From: Solirubrobacterales bacterium
GTDB taxonomy: Bacteria > Actinomycetota > Thermoleophilia > Solirubrobacterales > 70-9
Length of the DNA: 47,276 nucleotides
Assembly (NCBI GenBank): GCA_020438445.1
Contig: JAGQUO010000007.1
Coordinates: 1-47,276 of the forward strand
Direction: 5' to 3'
In this document: positions 33,742 to 44,058 of the stretch, in pieces
Layout: each line of letters opens with the position of its first letter
Position numbering within the stretch: the stretch's first letter is position 1
Notes under the pieces: generated by a model
What the model was told of the DNA's origin: nothing
The model's database searches: none
The model's input: only the letters and a program-made list of their open reading frames with translations
Made by a program: the position numbers and the translations under genes

Positions 33742-34733
33742 GCCAGCGTCGACACGAGGACGGCCTTGATCGTGTGGAGGCGGTTCTCGGCCTGGTCGAA
33801 GACGATGCTCGCTGGCGAGCGGAAGACCTCGTCGGTGACCTCGAGGCCACCGCTCATCCCGGTCGCCTCGGCGATCTCCGCGCCGACGGTCGTGCCGGCA
33901 TCGTGGAAGGCGGGCAGGCAGTGCATGAACTTGACCTTCGCGTTGCCGGTTCGCTCCAGCAGCTCCGAGTTGACCTGGTAGGGCTCGAGGAGCTTCGCGC
34001 GCTCGGCCCAGACGTCCTTCGGCTCGCCCATCGAGACCCAGACGTCGGTGTGGACGAAGTCGGAGTCGGCGACCGCGGCGACGTCGTCGGTGATCGTGAT
34101 CCGGGCCCCGGAGCCGGCCGCGACGGCCTCGGCCTCCTCGATGACGTCGGCGGGCGGCTTCAGCTCGTCCGGAGTGACGATGCGGACGTCGGAGCCGAGG
34201 ATCGCGCCGGTGATCAACAGCGACCGGCCCATGTTGAAGCGACCGTCGCCGACGAACGAGTAGGCGATCTCGTCGGCGGGCCGGTGGCTGCGCTCCATCA
34301 TCGTCAGGAAGTCCGCCAGCATCTGGGTCGGGTGCCACTCGTTCGTGAGCCCGTTGTAGACGGGGACGCCGGCGTGGCGAGCGAGCTCCTCGATGTCCTC
34401 ATGGGACGACCCGCGGAATTCGATGCCGTCGAACATCCGGCCGAGGACTGCGGCGGTGTCGGCGATCGACTCCTTGTGGCCGAGCTGGGAGCCGGTCGGG
34501 TCGAGATAGGTGACGTGCGCGCCCTGGTCGAAGGCGGCGACCTCGAACGCGCAGCGAGTCCGGGTCGACGTCTTCTCGAAGATCAGCGCGATCTCCTTGC
34601 CGGACAGCCGCTGAACCTCGTTGCCGGCGTACTTCGCCGTCTTCAGCGCCGCCGAGAGCGACAGCAGGTGCAGCAGCTCGTCGCGGCTGAAGTCGAGCTC
34701 CTTGAGGAAGCTCCGGTTGCGAAGGTTGTACAT
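33738..34733 (-). CDS. arcB: ornithine carbamoyltransferase, catabolic context
   Basis: 331 residues. Carbamoyl-phosphate site STRTR (56-60), then HPTQ (about 133), [15 protein letters not shown], and the ornithine-binding [10 protein letters not shown] (about 268-277). Sequence alone does not separate anabolic ArgF from catabolic ArcB; the position between arcA and arcC decides. It splits citrulline to ornithine and carbamoyl phosphate here. It follows arcA by 30 bases. Confidence 0.93.
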   Translation of the reverse strand: MYNLRNRSFLKELDFSRDELLHLLSLSAALKTAKYAGNEVQRLSGKEIALIFEKTSTRTRCAFEVAAFDQGAHVTYLDPTGSQLGHKESIADTAAVLGRMFDGIEFRGSSHEDIEELARHAGVPVYNGLTNEWHPTQMLADFLTMMERSHRPADEIAYSFVGDGRFNMGRSLLITGAILGSDVRIVTPDELKPPADVIEEAEAVAAGSGARITITDDVAAVADSDFVHTDVWVSMGEPKDVWAERAKLLEPYQVNSELLERTGNAKVKFMHCLPAFHDAGTTVGAEIAEATGMSGGLEVTDEVFRSPASIVFDQAENRLHTIKAVLVSTLA

Positions 34734-34763
34734 CTCGTCGGTCCTTCCCCTCGGTCCCGTTCG

Positions 34764-35987
34764 TCAGTAGGCGGCGTCGCGCTCGATCGGGCAGGTCATG
34801 CAGTGGGAGCCACCGCGTCCGCGGCCGAGCTCGGAGCCGTCGATCGTGATCACCTCGATCCCCGCCTTGCGGAGCCGTGTGTTCGTGTCGACGTTGCGCT
34901 CGTAGGCGACGACCACGCCGGGCTCGAGGCAGACGACGTTGTTGCCGTCGTCCCACTGCTCGCGAGCCTGCTCGGCCGTGTCACCGCCGGTCGGGATCAC
35001 CCGGATGCCCTTGACGCCGAGCGCGTGCTCGAGCGCGTCGACGACATTGCCGGCGAACGGCTCGACGACCGGTGCGTCTCCGGGCTCCTCGCCCGGGCGG
35101 AGCGCCCAGATCCGGACGTCTTCGTTGACGACCGGCGGATAGAGGGTGATCGTGTCGCGGTCGACCATCGTCATCACCGTGTCGAGGTGCATGTAGGAGC
35201 GCGAGGGGGGCAGCTTCACCGCGAGCACGAGCTTCGCCGCCTCGGCGGCGAACAGATTGCGGGCGAGGCCGCCGACGGACTGAGCCGTCGTCCGCTCCCC
35301 CATCCCGATCATCACGGCGCCGTTTCCGATCGTCTCGACGTCGCCGCCCTCGATCGTGCAGCGCCCCCAGTTCTCCTCGACGCCGCCGAACCAGATGTTG
35401 GTCCCGCCGTCGGCGGTGAACATCGGGTGGAAGCGGTAGATCGCCTCCATGATCGCGGTCTCCGGCCGCCGCGCCGGTTTCGTCATCGGGTTGACGGTGA
35501 CGCCGTCGTAGACCCACGAGGACGGGTCGCGCTGGAAGATGAAGTTCGGGAGCGGCGGCAGGACCATGTCGAGCGGGCCCGAGGAGCTGTAGAAGAGCCC
35601 GGAGCCCTCGTCGACCTCCTCCTTCGTCATCCCGCCGATCAGGTAGTCGGCGACCTCCTCGGCCGAGGCGGAATCGGCCCACTCGCGGCCGCTCCGCGCC
35701 AGCTGCTGGCCGACCTGCCGCTCGTGAAGGACCTGGTCGAGCAGCCACTCCTTGCCGGAGTCGACCTCGATCACCTCGGCGAGGAGGTCCTCGGCATCGA
35801 AGACCTCCACCCCGCGCTCCCGCATGACCTGGACGAAGGCGGCGTGCTCCACCTTCGCCTTGCGGACCCAGATGACGTCGTCGAACAGGAGCTCGTCGGC
35901 GTTGGCCGGCGTCAGCCGGCGGTGCTCCAGGCCCGGCCGGTGGACGATCACCTTGCGGAGCTTGCCGACCTCGGAATCGACTCTCAT
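34764..35987 (-). CDS. arcA: arginine deiminase
   Basis: 407 residues, normal for the family. [10 protein letters not shown] (about 150-160) holds the Asp pair region, [10 protein letters not shown] (about 265) the catalytic His, and [13 protein letters not shown] at the C-terminus the nucleophile Cys396. It converts arginine to citrulline and ammonia. Starts 13 bases after the antiporter stop. Confidence 0.95.
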   Translation of the reverse strand: MRVDSEVGKLRKVIVHRPGLEHRRLTPANADELLFDDVIWVRKAKVEHAAFVQVMRERGVEVFDAEDLLAEVIEVDSGKEWLLDQVLHERQVGQQLARSGREWADSASAEEVADYLIGGMTKEEVDEGSGLFYSSSGPLDMVLPPLPNFIFQRDPSSWVYDGVTVNPMTKPARRPETAIMEAIYRFHPMFTADGGTNIWFGGVEENWGRCTIEGGDVETIGNGAVMIGMGERTTAQSVGGLARNLFAAEAAKLVLAVKLPPSRSYMHLDTVMTMVDRDTITLYPPVVNEDVRIWALRPGEEPGDAPVVEPFAGNVVDALEHALGVKGIRVIPTGGDTAEQAREQWDDGNNVVCLEPGVVVAYERNVDTNTRLRKAGIEVITIDGSELGRGRGGSHCMTCPIERDAAY

Positions 35988-36000
35988 CGAACTTCCCCTC

Positions 36001-37590
36001 TCACCCGATCGCGTTCCCGACGAACATGAACGCCATGCTCAGCACGAGCAGGATCAGGAAGTAGGGGATCGCGAACCGCAGGTAACGGTCGTACCCGATC
36101 CGCGCCAGGGTCAGGCCGCCCATGATCACCACCGACGTCGGCGTGATCAGGTTCACGAGGCCGGAGGCCGTCTGGTAGGCCGTGACCGACAGCGATCTCG
36201 GCACCTCGGCGAAGTCGGCCAGCGGCCCGAGGATCGGCATCACGAGTGCCGCATGACCCGACGAGGACGGAACCAGGAACGCGATCGGAAGGTTGACGAG
36301 GATCGCGACCGAGGCGAAGATGCCGCCGCTGAGGTCCGTCACTGCGTTCTCGGTCCAGTGCAGGATCGTGTCGGTGATGTAGGAGTTCTTCATTACCACC
36401 GTCACCGCTCGGGCGAGGACGATGATCAGGGCCGCTCCCAGGAACTCGCCGGCGCCGGTCACGATGGCGTCCACGGTTCCCTTCTCGCCGAGCTTGTAGA
36501 TCAACCCGATGAGGACCGAGACGACGAGGAACAGCACCGTCGCCTGTGCGAAGTAGAAGGAGTTGAAGGTCGGGAACGGCCACTCGGCGCCGAAGATGGT
36601 GTCCCAGATGTCGGTCCAGGGAACGAATCCGTAGATCATCACCGCGAAGGCGCCGAAGAAGAGCGTCAGGATCAGCTTCTGGCGGCCGTCGAGGGGCTTG
36701 ACGTCACCGACGACCTCGTCGGCCATCCGCAACCCGCCGCTGGTCATCCCCTCCGGGCCCATCACCGACTTCGAGTTGTCGGCCCTGACGCGATGCGCGT
36801 AACGAAGCACGTATGCGATTGCGACCGCCATCAGGACGATCCACATCACCACGCGAAGCCCGATGCCGTCGCCGATCTCGATCCCGGCGGCATCCGATGC
36901 AACGCCGGTGGCAAACGGGTTGACGGTCGACGCGAGCACGCCGGTGCCGGCGCCGAAGAAGATGATCGCCGCTCCGGTCATGCGGTCGTAGCCGAGCGCG
37001 AGCGCGAGCGGCACGAGCAGCGCGAAGAACCCGAGCGTCTCCTCCCACATCCCCTCGGTGGTCCCGCCGAGCCCGAAGACGAGCATGATCACGATGATCA
37101 GCGCAGCCGGGCGGTCCTTGAAGCGGAGTGCGAGCCGGCCGATCCCCTGCTGGATCGCGCCGGTCTTCATCGTCACGCTGATGAACGCGCCGATGGCGAG
37201 GACGAAGAGGAAGATCTGGGCTGCGCCGTAGAGGTAGCCGCGGTTGTCGACCGAGACGAGCCCGCGGTCGTTCTCGATCCCGTAGAGCCCGTCGGTGGGA
37301 GCCGCCCAGAGGTTGCTGAACTGATGCAGGATCGAGTGGTCCGAGCAGGGCTGCTTGTCGCCGGTCTCGTCGCAGGAGGGCAGCTCCGTGTAGGAGCCCG
37401 GCACGGGGCCACCCGTCTTCGGGTCGAGCTCGTACTTGCCGGCCGGGATGAAGAACGAGGCGAGCCAGACGGCGAGCAGGACGATCGCCAGGACCGTGAA
37501 TGCCGTCGGGAACCGCTTCGGCTTGTTCTCCGGCGCCTCACTCTCGTTGCGCTCGGGCTCCGCCTCGGCAGCCGCCTGCTCGTCGGACAT
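36001..37590 (-). CDS. YfcC-family permease, likely arginine/ornithine antiporter
   Basis: 529 residues from ATG 37590, with GGGAGG 6 bases upstream. An acidic N-terminal tail of about 35 residues, then about 12 helices. Family stretches include [37 protein letters not shown] and [20 protein letters not shown]. YfcC-like permeases belong to the C4-dicarboxylate/ion-transporter group and are often found with arc genes, where they replace ArcD. First gene of the operon; role assigned from position. Confidence 0.85.
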   Translation of the reverse strand: MSDEQAAAEAEPERNESEAPENKPKRFPTAFTVLAIVLLAVWLASFFIPAGKYELDPKTGGPVPGSYTELPSCDETGDKQPCSDHSILHQFSNLWAAPTDGLYGIENDRGLVSVDNRGYLYGAAQIFLFVLAIGAFISVTMKTGAIQQGIGRLALRFKDRPAALIIVIMLVFGLGGTTEGMWEETLGFFALLVPLALALGYDRMTGAAIIFFGAGTGVLASTVNPFATGVASDAAGIEIGDGIGLRVVMWIVLMAVAIAYVLRYAHRVRADNSKSVMGPEGMTSGGLRMADEVVGDVKPLDGRQKLILTLFFGAFAVMIYGFVPWTDIWDTIFGAEWPFPTFNSFYFAQATVLFLVVSVLIGLIYKLGEKGTVDAIVTGAGEFLGAALIIVLARAVTVVMKNSYITDTILHWTENAVTDLSGGIFASVAILVNLPIAFLVPSSSGHAALVMPILGPLADFAEVPRSLSVTAYQTASGLVNLITPTSVVIMGGLTLARIGYDRYLRFAIPYFLILLVLSMAFMFVGNAIG

Positions 37591-37729
37591 TCGGAACCTC
37601 CCTCGGGCCCACATGGGCCGGCTGAATGGACGCGTTCAACCTATGTCCGGTGTTCGTCAGCCGATATCCGTGCCGACTACGCGTTCGCGACCGGCGCCGG
37701 TACCCAACCGGCGGGCCGGTCGCCCGCGC

Positions 37730-38494
37730 TCAGCCCCCTGCGATCCGCCGGTAGCGGTGGACCGCCAGGGGCGCGAAGATCGCGATCAGGACCAGGCACC
37801 AGACGACGGCGCCCCAGACGTTGTTGCCGGCCGGGACACCGAGCCAGAGGGCGCGCATCGCGTCGACGACGATCGTGATCGGGTTGATCTCCGCGAACCA
37901 CTGCAGGCCCGCCGGCATCGAGTCGACCGGGACGAAGGCCGAGGAGATGAACGTGATCGGGAAGATCAGCGTGAAGCCGATCCCGTTGGCGGCCTCGGGC
38001 GAGGAGACCGACATCCCGATCAGCGCGAAGATCCACGAGAACGCGTAGCCGAACAGGATCATCAGCGCGAAGCCGGCGATGATGTCGAGCGCGCCGGTCC
38101 CGAACGAGAAGCCGATGATCAGGCCGGTGATGACCAGGATCGCGATCGAGAGCGTGTTCGTGACGATGTCCGCGGCGGTCCGCCCGGCGAGCACCGACGC
38201 CCGTGAGGTCGGCAGCGAGCGGAACCGGTCGATCAGGCCCTTGGTCAGGTCGTCGGCGAGGCCGAGGGCCGTGACGAAGCCGCCGAAGGCGGTGTTCTGG
38301 ACGATGATCCCGGGGATCAGGAAATCGACGTAGTCGAAGCCCGGCGTCGAGATCGCGCCGCCGAAGACGAACGCGAACAGCAGCACGAACATGACCGGCT
38401 GGATCGTGAACCCGATCAGCAGGTCGGGCATCCGCGGAAGCCGGACCAGGTTGCGCTCGGCGAGCACGACGGTGTCGTGGAAGAACCTGCTCAC
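37730..38494 (-). CDS. ABC-2 type exporter permease (DrrB-like)
   Basis: 254 residues, six helices. RFRSLPTSRASVLAGRTAAD is the conserved cytoplasmic block of DrrB-like permeases, and INPITIVVDAMRALWLG is the last family motif. The start overlaps the ATPase stop by 4 bases. Likely exports a hydrophobic compound, substrate unknown. The 37615-37729 stretch after it holds no gene. Confidence 0.9.
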   Translation of the reverse strand: MSRFFHDTVVLAERNLVRLPRMPDLLIGFTIQPVMFVLLFAFVFGGAISTPGFDYVDFLIPGIIVQNTAFGGFVTALGLADDLTKGLIDRFRSLPTSRASVLAGRTAADIVTNTLSIAILVITGLIIGFSFGTGALDIIAGFALMILFGYAFSWIFALIGMSVSSPEAANGIGFTLIFPITFISSAFVPVDSMPAGLQWFAEINPITIVVDAMRALWLGVPAGNNVWGAVVWCLVLIAIFAPLAVHRYRRIAGG

Positions 38495-39489
38495 GCCGGC
38501 ACCTCCTCGCGGTCGGCCTCGCCGCCGCTCTCCTCGGCGCTGAGCTCGCGGCCGGTCAGCGTCAGGAAGACGTCGTCGAGCGTCGGCCGCCGGATCGCGA
38601 CGTCGTCGGCGTCGACGCCGGCGCCGTCGAGACGGCGCGCCGCCTCCATGATCCGCCCGGTCTCGCTCTCGACGCGGACGCTGACCCTGTCGCCGTCGAC
38701 CGCCGGCTCCTCGGTCGACATCGGCGCCAGCGCATCGGCTGCGGCCGGCGCTGAGGACTCGTCGGTCAGGTGGACCTCGACGCGGATGCCCCCGACCCGC
38801 TCCTTCAGCTCTTCCGACGTGCCCTCGGCGATCACGCGGCCGAGGTCGATGACCACGATCCGGTCCGCGAGCCGGTCGGCCTCGTCCAGGTACTGCGTGG
38901 TCAGCAGCACCGTCGTCCCGTCCGCCACCAGGCTCTCGATGGTCTCCCAGAGGTCCAGCCGGCTCCGCGGGTCGAGCCCGGTCGTGGGCTCGTCGAGGAA
39001 GACCACCGGCGGCTTCGCGACGAGGGCCGCTGCGAGGTCGAGGCGGCGGCGCATGCCACCGGAGTAGGTCTTGACGATCCGCTCCCCCGCATCGCTTAGG
39101 CCGAACCGCTCCAGCAGCTCGTCCGCGCGCCCGCGCGCATCGGAGCGGCGCATGCCGTAGAGCCGGCCCACCATGACGAGGTTCTCGATCCCGGTCAGGT
39201 TCTCGTCGACCGCCGCGTACTGACCGGCGAGGCCGATCTGGGAACGCAGTTCGGGAGCATCCTCGACGACGTCGAGGCCGGCGACGCTGGCCTCCCCCGA
39301 ATCGGCTTTGAGCAGGGTCGTCAGGACCCGGACGGCCGTCGTCTTGCCGGCTCCGTTCGGGCCGAGGACCCCGAGCACGGTCCCGCGCCGGGCTTCGAAG
39401 TCGACCCCGTCGAGGGCGCGGACGTCCCCGAACGACTTGACCAGGCCCCGCGCTGAGATCGCGGTCCCGCTGGTTTCCGTTTCGCTCAT
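38491..39489 (-). CDS. ABC exporter ATPase (DrrA-like)
   Basis: 332 residues from ATG 39489, with AAGGAG about 7 bases upstream. Walker A GPNGAGKTT, signature TYSGGMRRRLDLA, Walker B VVFLDEPTTGLDP and the His/Q loops. The C-terminal about 90 residues are the DrrA-type regulatory tail with RRPTLDDVFLTLTGREL. It pairs with the permease at 37730. Confidence 0.93.
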   Translation of the reverse strand: MSETETSGTAISARGLVKSFGDVRALDGVDFEARRGTVLGVLGPNGAGKTTAVRVLTTLLKADSGEASVAGLDVVEDAPELRSQIGLAGQYAAVDENLTGIENLVMVGRLYGMRRSDARGRADELLERFGLSDAGERIVKTYSGGMRRRLDLAAALVAKPPVVFLDEPTTGLDPRSRLDLWETIESLVADGTTVLLTTQYLDEADRLADRIVVIDLGRVIAEGTSEELKERVGGIRVEVHLTDESSAPAAADALAPMSTEEPAVDGDRVSVRVESETGRIMEAARRLDGAGVDADDVAIRRPTLDDVFLTLTGRELSAEESGGEADREEVPA

Positions 39490-39598
39490 GCAGCTCCTTC
39501 TGTGGTTGACCCCTGGTTCCCTACCGACCGCGGCGCGACACAGAACTAATCGCTTCGCCCGGCCCCGCCGATCGGGACGGCCACGGTAGCGCCGGCGG

Positions 39599-40063
39599 TC
39601 AGCTCGACGCGGACTCGAACTTCGTGACCAGCTCCCGGTAGAAGTCGCTCCGGGTGACGACCGCATGGACGCGGCCCGCGGTCGCAATCGGGACGATCAG
39701 CACACGGTGATGCAGGAAGATCTCCGCGAGCTGGGTGTCGGAGTACTCGTCCTCGACGCTGACGTGGTCGACGGTCAGATATCCCCTGATCGGCTCGTTG
39801 CGGCAGGCGAGCCGGCGGTCGATCGTGTCGTCGACCGAGCGGCGCACCATCGCGGCGGAGCCGAGCTCGCCGACGTAGCCCGGGAACAGGGCGATCATGA
39901 ACTCGCGCTCGCCGAAGATGCCGGCGAACGAGCCGTCGGGCTCGACCGCCGGCAATGCGGGGAGCTCGCTCTCGATCACCTTGCGCGCCGCGACCCCGAT
40001 CAGCTCGTCGGCCGTCAGCGGCTCGATCTCGCGGATCACGGACTGGACGATTGAATCCGGCAT
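39599..40063 (-). CDS. CBS-domain protein
   Basis: 154 residues with two CBS units (about 10-65 and 90-148). The first ends in FAGIFGEREFMIALFPGYVG, the second in RVHAVVTRSDFYRELV. CBS pairs bind adenine nucleotides. It starts 9 bases after the ArsB/NhaD-type permease, so it may be that transporter's regulatory subunit. Confidence 0.85.
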   Translation of the reverse strand: MPDSIVQSVIREIEPLTADELIGVAARKVIESELPALPAVEPDGSFAGIFGEREFMIALFPGYVGELGSAAMVRRSVDDTIDRRLACRNEPIRGYLTVDHVSVEDEYSDTQLAEIFLHHRVLIVPIATAGRVHAVVTRSDFYRELVTKFESASS

Positions 40064-40072
40064 CTCCTCCTC

Positions 40073-41332
40073 CTATATCACCACGTACCGGAACATCACG
40101 TACGCGGTCGCGATCAGAAGCGATACGAACGTCGCCGGGATCCCGACCCTGAGAAAGGCGACGAACCCGATCGGGCGGCCGGCGCGCTCGGTCAGCCCGG
40201 CCGCCGCGACGTTCGCCGCGGCGGCGATGATCGTCGCATTGCCGCCGAGGCAGGCGCCGAGGGCGAGGGCCCACCAGTAGGCGTCGTCGCCGCCGACGTT
40301 GAGCTCGCCGACGACAGGGATCATCGCGGTCGTGAAGGGGATGTTGTCGACGACCGCCGAGCCGATCCCGCCGATCCACAGCACCCCGACGAGCTCGGCG
40401 GTGCGGTCGCCGCCGGTCACGTCCTTGACCGCGTCGGCGACGTGGCCGATCGCGCCGGTCTCCTCGAGCGCCCCGACCATCACGAACAGGGCGACGAAGA
40501 AGAACAGGGTCGGCCATTCGATCTTCGAGAGGGCCTGTTCGAGCGGCACCGTCGTCACCAGCAGGGCCACGGCGGCGCCGGTCAGGGCGACGGTGGCCGG
40601 CTCGAGGTGGAGCGCCTGATGGGCGAAGAACGCGAGAACGGTCAGGATCAGCACCGGCACAGTCCGCCTGAGCTCCTTCTCGTCGCGGATCGATGCGGCG
40701 GCGTCGAGCTCCATGACCAGCTTCCGGTTCTTCTCCTCGATCTGCAGCCGCGGCCGGTAGAAGGCGTAGAGCCCGGCGACGACGACCGCGAAGACGACGA
40801 CGACGATCGGAGCGAGGTTGACGATGAACTCGTTGAAGGTGAGGTCGGTGGCGCCCGCGATGATGATGTTCGGTGGGTCGCCGATCAGCGTCGCCGTACC
40901 GCCGATGTTCGAGGCCATGACCTCGATGACGATCAGCGGGATCGGGTCGATGTCGAGCGCGTCGGCGAGGAGGAAGGTGATCGGGACGATCAGCAGGACC
41001 GTCGTCAGGTTGTCGAGGAACGCCGACAGCAGGGCGGTCGTGCAGGCGAGACTCAGCACGACCCGGAGCGGTCGCCCCCGCGAGAACTGGCCGGCGCGGA
41101 TCGCGATGTAGTCGTACACGCCCGACTGCTGGGTCAGGTAGACGAGGATCATCATCCCGGCGAGAAGGCCGATCGTGTTGAAGTCGATCGACTCGATCGC
41201 GGTCTCCTGGCCGAAGCCGGGCACGAAGAGGACGACGAGCGCCGCACCGAGCAGGGCGACCTTGGTCCGGTGCAGGCGTTCGCTCGCGATCAGCGCCAGG
41301 GCGATCAGGAACGTGGCGATCGCTACCGCCAT
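40073..41332 (-). CDS. ArsB/NhaD-type ion permease
   Basis: 419 residues, about 11-12 helices. The two halves carry GGTATLIGDPPNIIIAGA (about 145) and CLGGNATIIAAAANVAAAG (about 375), the repeated signature of the ion-transporter superfamily members ArsB, NhaD and P protein. No arsenic resistance gene is near, so Na+/H+ exchange or an organic anion is as likely as arsenite. Coupled to the CBS gene. Confidence 0.87.
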   Translation of the reverse strand: MAVAIATFLIALALIASERLHRTKVALLGAALVVLFVPGFGQETAIESIDFNTIGLLAGMMILVYLTQQSGVYDYIAIRAGQFSRGRPLRVVLSLACTTALLSAFLDNLTTVLLIVPITFLLADALDIDPIPLIVIEVMASNIGGTATLIGDPPNIIIAGATDLTFNEFIVNLAPIVVVVFAVVVAGLYAFYRPRLQIEEKNRKLVMELDAAASIRDEKELRRTVPVLILTVLAFFAHQALHLEPATVALTGAAVALLVTTVPLEQALSKIEWPTLFFFVALFVMVGALEETGAIGHVADAVKDVTGGDRTAELVGVLWIGGIGSAVVDNIPFTTAMIPVVGELNVGGDDAYWWALALGACLGGNATIIAAAANVAAAGLTERAGRPIGFVAFLRVGIPATFVSLLIATAYVMFRYVVI

Positions 41333-41426
41333 GGCGGCCCGCCGGGATGGATGGGATCAGGGGTCGGCAAAACGTTCTGCCGACCAGACTTCCCGGCGCA
41401 CCGCCGGGGACCGTAGCGCAGATCGC

Positions 41427-42440
41427 TCAGGCGACCTTGACCGAGAGCTTGCCCGTGTTGGCGCCGTCGAAGAGCATGTTGAGCGCCTCGGGAAGCTTCT
41501 CGAAGCCGTCGACGACGGTCTCGAGCGCCTCCATGCGGCCGGACGTCAGCAGCTCGCCGATCTCGGCGCCCGCCTGCTGGGCCTGGCCGAAGTGATCGAG
41601 GACGATGAACCCCTGCAGCCGGGCGCGCTTGATCAGCAGGTTGCCGAAGCTGCGCGGTCCCGGGGGCGGGTCGTCCTCGTTGTACCCGGAGATCAGCCCG
41701 CAGAGCGCAATCCGGGCTCGGAGGTTGATCCGGGCGAAGACGGCGTCCATGATGTCGCCGCCGACGTTCTCGAAGTCGACGTCGATTCCGTCGGGCGTCG
41801 CGCCGGCGAGCTGCTCGCGCCAGTCCTCCGCCTTGTAGTCGACCGCCGCGTCGAAGCCGAGCCGGTCGGTCAGCAGCGCGCACTTGTCGGGGCCGCCGGC
41901 GATGCCGACGACGCGTGCGCCGTCCGCCTTCGCGAGCTGCCCGGCGACCGAGCCGACGGCTCCGGCCGCGGCGGAGACGACGACGGTCTCACCCTCCTGC
42001 GGCTTCGCGATCTCGCGGATTCCCACCCATGCGGTGAGCCCGGTCATCCCGAGAACGCCGAGGTAGGCGCTGGGCGAATCGACGCCGGGCACCTCGTTCA
42101 CGGGCAGCAGCGGCGCTTCGTCGGAGGCGACGAGCCACTCCTGCCAGCCGGTGAACCCCTGGACGAGCCGGCCCTCCTCGTAGGCCGGGTGGTTGGAGGC
42201 GACGACGCGCCCGATCCCGCCGGCGCGGACGACGTCGCCGATCGCAACCGGCGGCAGGTACGTCGGGGTGTCGTTGAGCCAGGTCCGGTTCGTCGGGTCG
42301 ATCGACACGTACTCGGTCCGGATCAGGGCTTCGCCCTCACCGATCTCCGGCACCGGCTCGGTCACGAGCTCGAAGGTGTCGGCGTCGACCCGCTCCTTCG
42401 GGCGCCGGCGGAGCAGGAATCGGCGGTTGGACTCGGACAT
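41427..42440 (-). CDS. NADP-dependent MDR oxidoreductase (PTGR/CurA-like)
   Basis: 337 residues from ATG 42440, with GGAGG upstream. N-terminal GroES-like domain (RTEYVSIDPTNRTWLND), Rossmann part with VVSAAAGAVGSVAGQLAK, then FENVGGDIMDAVF and LCGLISGYN. No zinc ligands, as usual for enoyl/alkenal reductases of this group. Reduces the C=C bond of enones or alkenals using NADPH; exact substrate unknown. Confidence 0.92.
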   Translation of the reverse strand: MSESNRRFLLRRRPKERVDADTFELVTEPVPEIGEGEALIRTEYVSIDPTNRTWLNDTPTYLPPVAIGDVVRAGGIGRVVASNHPAYEEGRLVQGFTGWQEWLVASDEAPLLPVNEVPGVDSPSAYLGVLGMTGLTAWVGIREIAKPQEGETVVVSAAAGAVGSVAGQLAKADGARVVGIAGGPDKCALLTDRLGFDAAVDYKAEDWREQLAGATPDGIDVDFENVGGDIMDAVFARINLRARIALCGLISGYNEDDPPPGPRSFGNLLIKRARLQGFIVLDHFGQAQQAGAEIGELLTSGRMEALETVVDGFEKLPEALNMLFDGANTGKLSVKVA

Positions 42441-42499
42441 GGTGCCTCCTCGCGGGATCGATCTCGCGGACCAGACTTGCAGTTCCCCGCTCGCGAAGC

Positions 42500-43993
42500 T
42501 CAGCCGGGCGGCGGCAGCGGCGGCACCGGCTTGCGGCACGAAGCGCCCTCGCAGTCCGCGAGGTCCTCGGCCGCGGTCCGGAGGATGTCCTTGATTTCGG
42601 CGTACCGGGGGTCGGCATGGACGCTGTCCATCTCCCACGGATCGAGCTTGAGGTCGTAGAGGCCCTCCTGCCCGTCCTCCTGAAGGTCGTAGCGGTAGCG
42701 CTTGGTGCGGACCGAGATGTAGGTGGGAACCGCCCTCGGGTTCGGGGCGGTCTCGATGAAGACCCCACGGTCACGGAGCTCCTTCGGGCTCCTCGCCGCC
42801 CTGCGCAGCGAGAGCCCGTCGAGCTTGAGCGGCGACTCCGAACGGGCATTCGCGACGTCGAGGATCGTGCGGGCGAGGTCGGCGTTGGTGGTCACCCCCT
42901 CGACCTTGCGGCCGGCCGGGAAGCCGGGGCCCTCGATCATCAGCGGCACCCGGGACGATCCCTCGTAGGGCACGTACTTGACGCCTGCCGCCTTCCCGTT
43001 CTCGGTGACCGGGTCGCGGAGGCGATGCTCGCCGAGGATCCAGCCGTTGTCGGAGGTGAAGATGATCACCGTGTTCTTGAACTCGCCGGTCCGGCGCAGC
43101 TTGGCGACGACCTCCTTGACCATGTCGTCGATGCCGAGCAGCGAGCCCATCCGGCCGCGCCAGTGGTCCTGGAGCTCGAGCTGCTGCTGCATCGTCATCT
43201 GAGTCGGGAAGTAGGACGCGATCGAAGTCGGCTTGTCGGAGATGTCCTCCTCGTTGAAGTTCGGATAGAGCGGCATGGGCTCGTCCGCGAAGACGTCCCG
43301 ATACCGCGGCGGCGGCAGCGCCGGCGAGCCCTCGATCGTCGCGCCCGACTGGATCGCGACGGTGTGCGGGGCGTTGGGCGCGAGGTTGATGAAGAAGGGC
43401 TTCTTCGAGCGCGACGAGGTCCCGATCGCGCGGTTGGCGAGCCGCGTGTAGACGTTCGTCGAGTAGTTGCGGGGCTTTCGCGGGTAGGTCTTCGGCTTCC
43501 CGTTGTGGTTGATCGTCATGCCGTAGTAGTCGTAGGTGGTCGGGTCGACGCCGCCGTGCCAGTCGTCCCAGCCCCTGGGCACCTCGGTCGGGTCCTCCTC
43601 GCCGTACTCGTTCAGGTACTTGCCGATGTGGATCGTCCGGTAGCCGGCGCGGCTGAGCCAGACCGGGAGCGTCTCGCTGCCGTCGAGCATCCGGTAGCCG
43701 CCCCACGGCCAGTTGTTCCAGAGGACGCCGTGGTTGTGCGCGTACTGGCCGGTCAGGAAGGTCGCCCGCGACGGGCAGCAGAGCGGGTAGTTGACGAAGC
43801 TGCGGTCGAACGTGACGCCGGCCTCGCCGATCAACCGCTCCGTCTGCGGCATCACCGGCATCGACCGGAAGTCCTGATCGTCGGTCATGATCACGAGGAC
43901 GTTCGGACGCCCGTCCTGCCCGGCGGCGCTCGCCCCGGCGGGCAACGCGAGGAGGAACAGCACGGACGCGGCACACAGGGCTCTCCAGGCCAT
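42500..43993 (-). CDS. secreted sulfatase (formylglycine type)
   Basis: 497 residues. Signal peptide 1-23. NVLVIMTDDQD (31-41) gives metal ligands; YPLCCPSRATFLTGQ holds C-P-S-R at Cys73, the residue changed to formylglycine; IHIGKYLN and FTSDNGWILGEH complete the active site. A small Cys pair (DCEGASC) is near the C-terminus. Hydrolyses a sulfate ester outside the cell; substrate unknown. Expression is likely controlled by the divergent TetR gene. No formylglycine-generating enzyme is in the window. Confidence 0.93.
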   Translation of the reverse strand: MAWRALCAASVLFLLALPAGASAAGQDGRPNVLVIMTDDQDFRSMPVMPQTERLIGEAGVTFDRSFVNYPLCCPSRATFLTGQYAHNHGVLWNNWPWGGYRMLDGSETLPVWLSRAGYRTIHIGKYLNEYGEEDPTEVPRGWDDWHGGVDPTTYDYYGMTINHNGKPKTYPRKPRNYSTNVYTRLANRAIGTSSRSKKPFFINLAPNAPHTVAIQSGATIEGSPALPPPRYRDVFADEPMPLYPNFNEEDISDKPTSIASYFPTQMTMQQQLELQDHWRGRMGSLLGIDDMVKEVVAKLRRTGEFKNTVIIFTSDNGWILGEHRLRDPVTENGKAAGVKYVPYEGSSRVPLMIEGPGFPAGRKVEGVTTNADLARTILDVANARSESPLKLDGLSLRRAARSPKELRDRGVFIETAPNPRAVPTYISVRTKRYRYDLQEDGQEGLYDLKLDPWEMDSVHADPRYAEIKDILRTAAEDLADCEGASCRKPVPPLPPPG

Positions 43994-44011
43994 CGTCTGA
44001 CCCTAACCGAT

Positions 44012-44030
44012 TATTGATTGAACATCAATA
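44012..44030. promoter_or_regulatory. TetR-type operator over the sulfatase promoter
   Basis: TATTGAT-TGAAC-ATCAATA is a perfect 7-bp-arm palindrome with 5-base centre, AT-rich in a GC-rich setting. On the minus strand TTGATG (44029-44024), 17 bases, TAGGGT form a sigma-70-like promoter ending 6 bases before the sulfatase ATG; the palindrome covers the -35 and most of the spacer. TATCCT (44045-44050), 8 bases before the TetR ATG, may serve the other direction. Confidence 0.75.
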
Positions 44031-44058
44031 GGGCTCGGCGCCGGTATCCTCCGATGTC

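Noticed and set aside
35752-37878. 708-residue plus-strand frame opposite the arc operon permease
   Set aside because: The minus strand encodes a clear membrane protein; the plus product has Asp/Arg/His-rich shadow composition.
40073-41332. Arsenite efflux pump (ArsB) as a firm call
   Set aside because: Family motifs are shared with NhaD and anion carriers, and there is no ars gene in the window.
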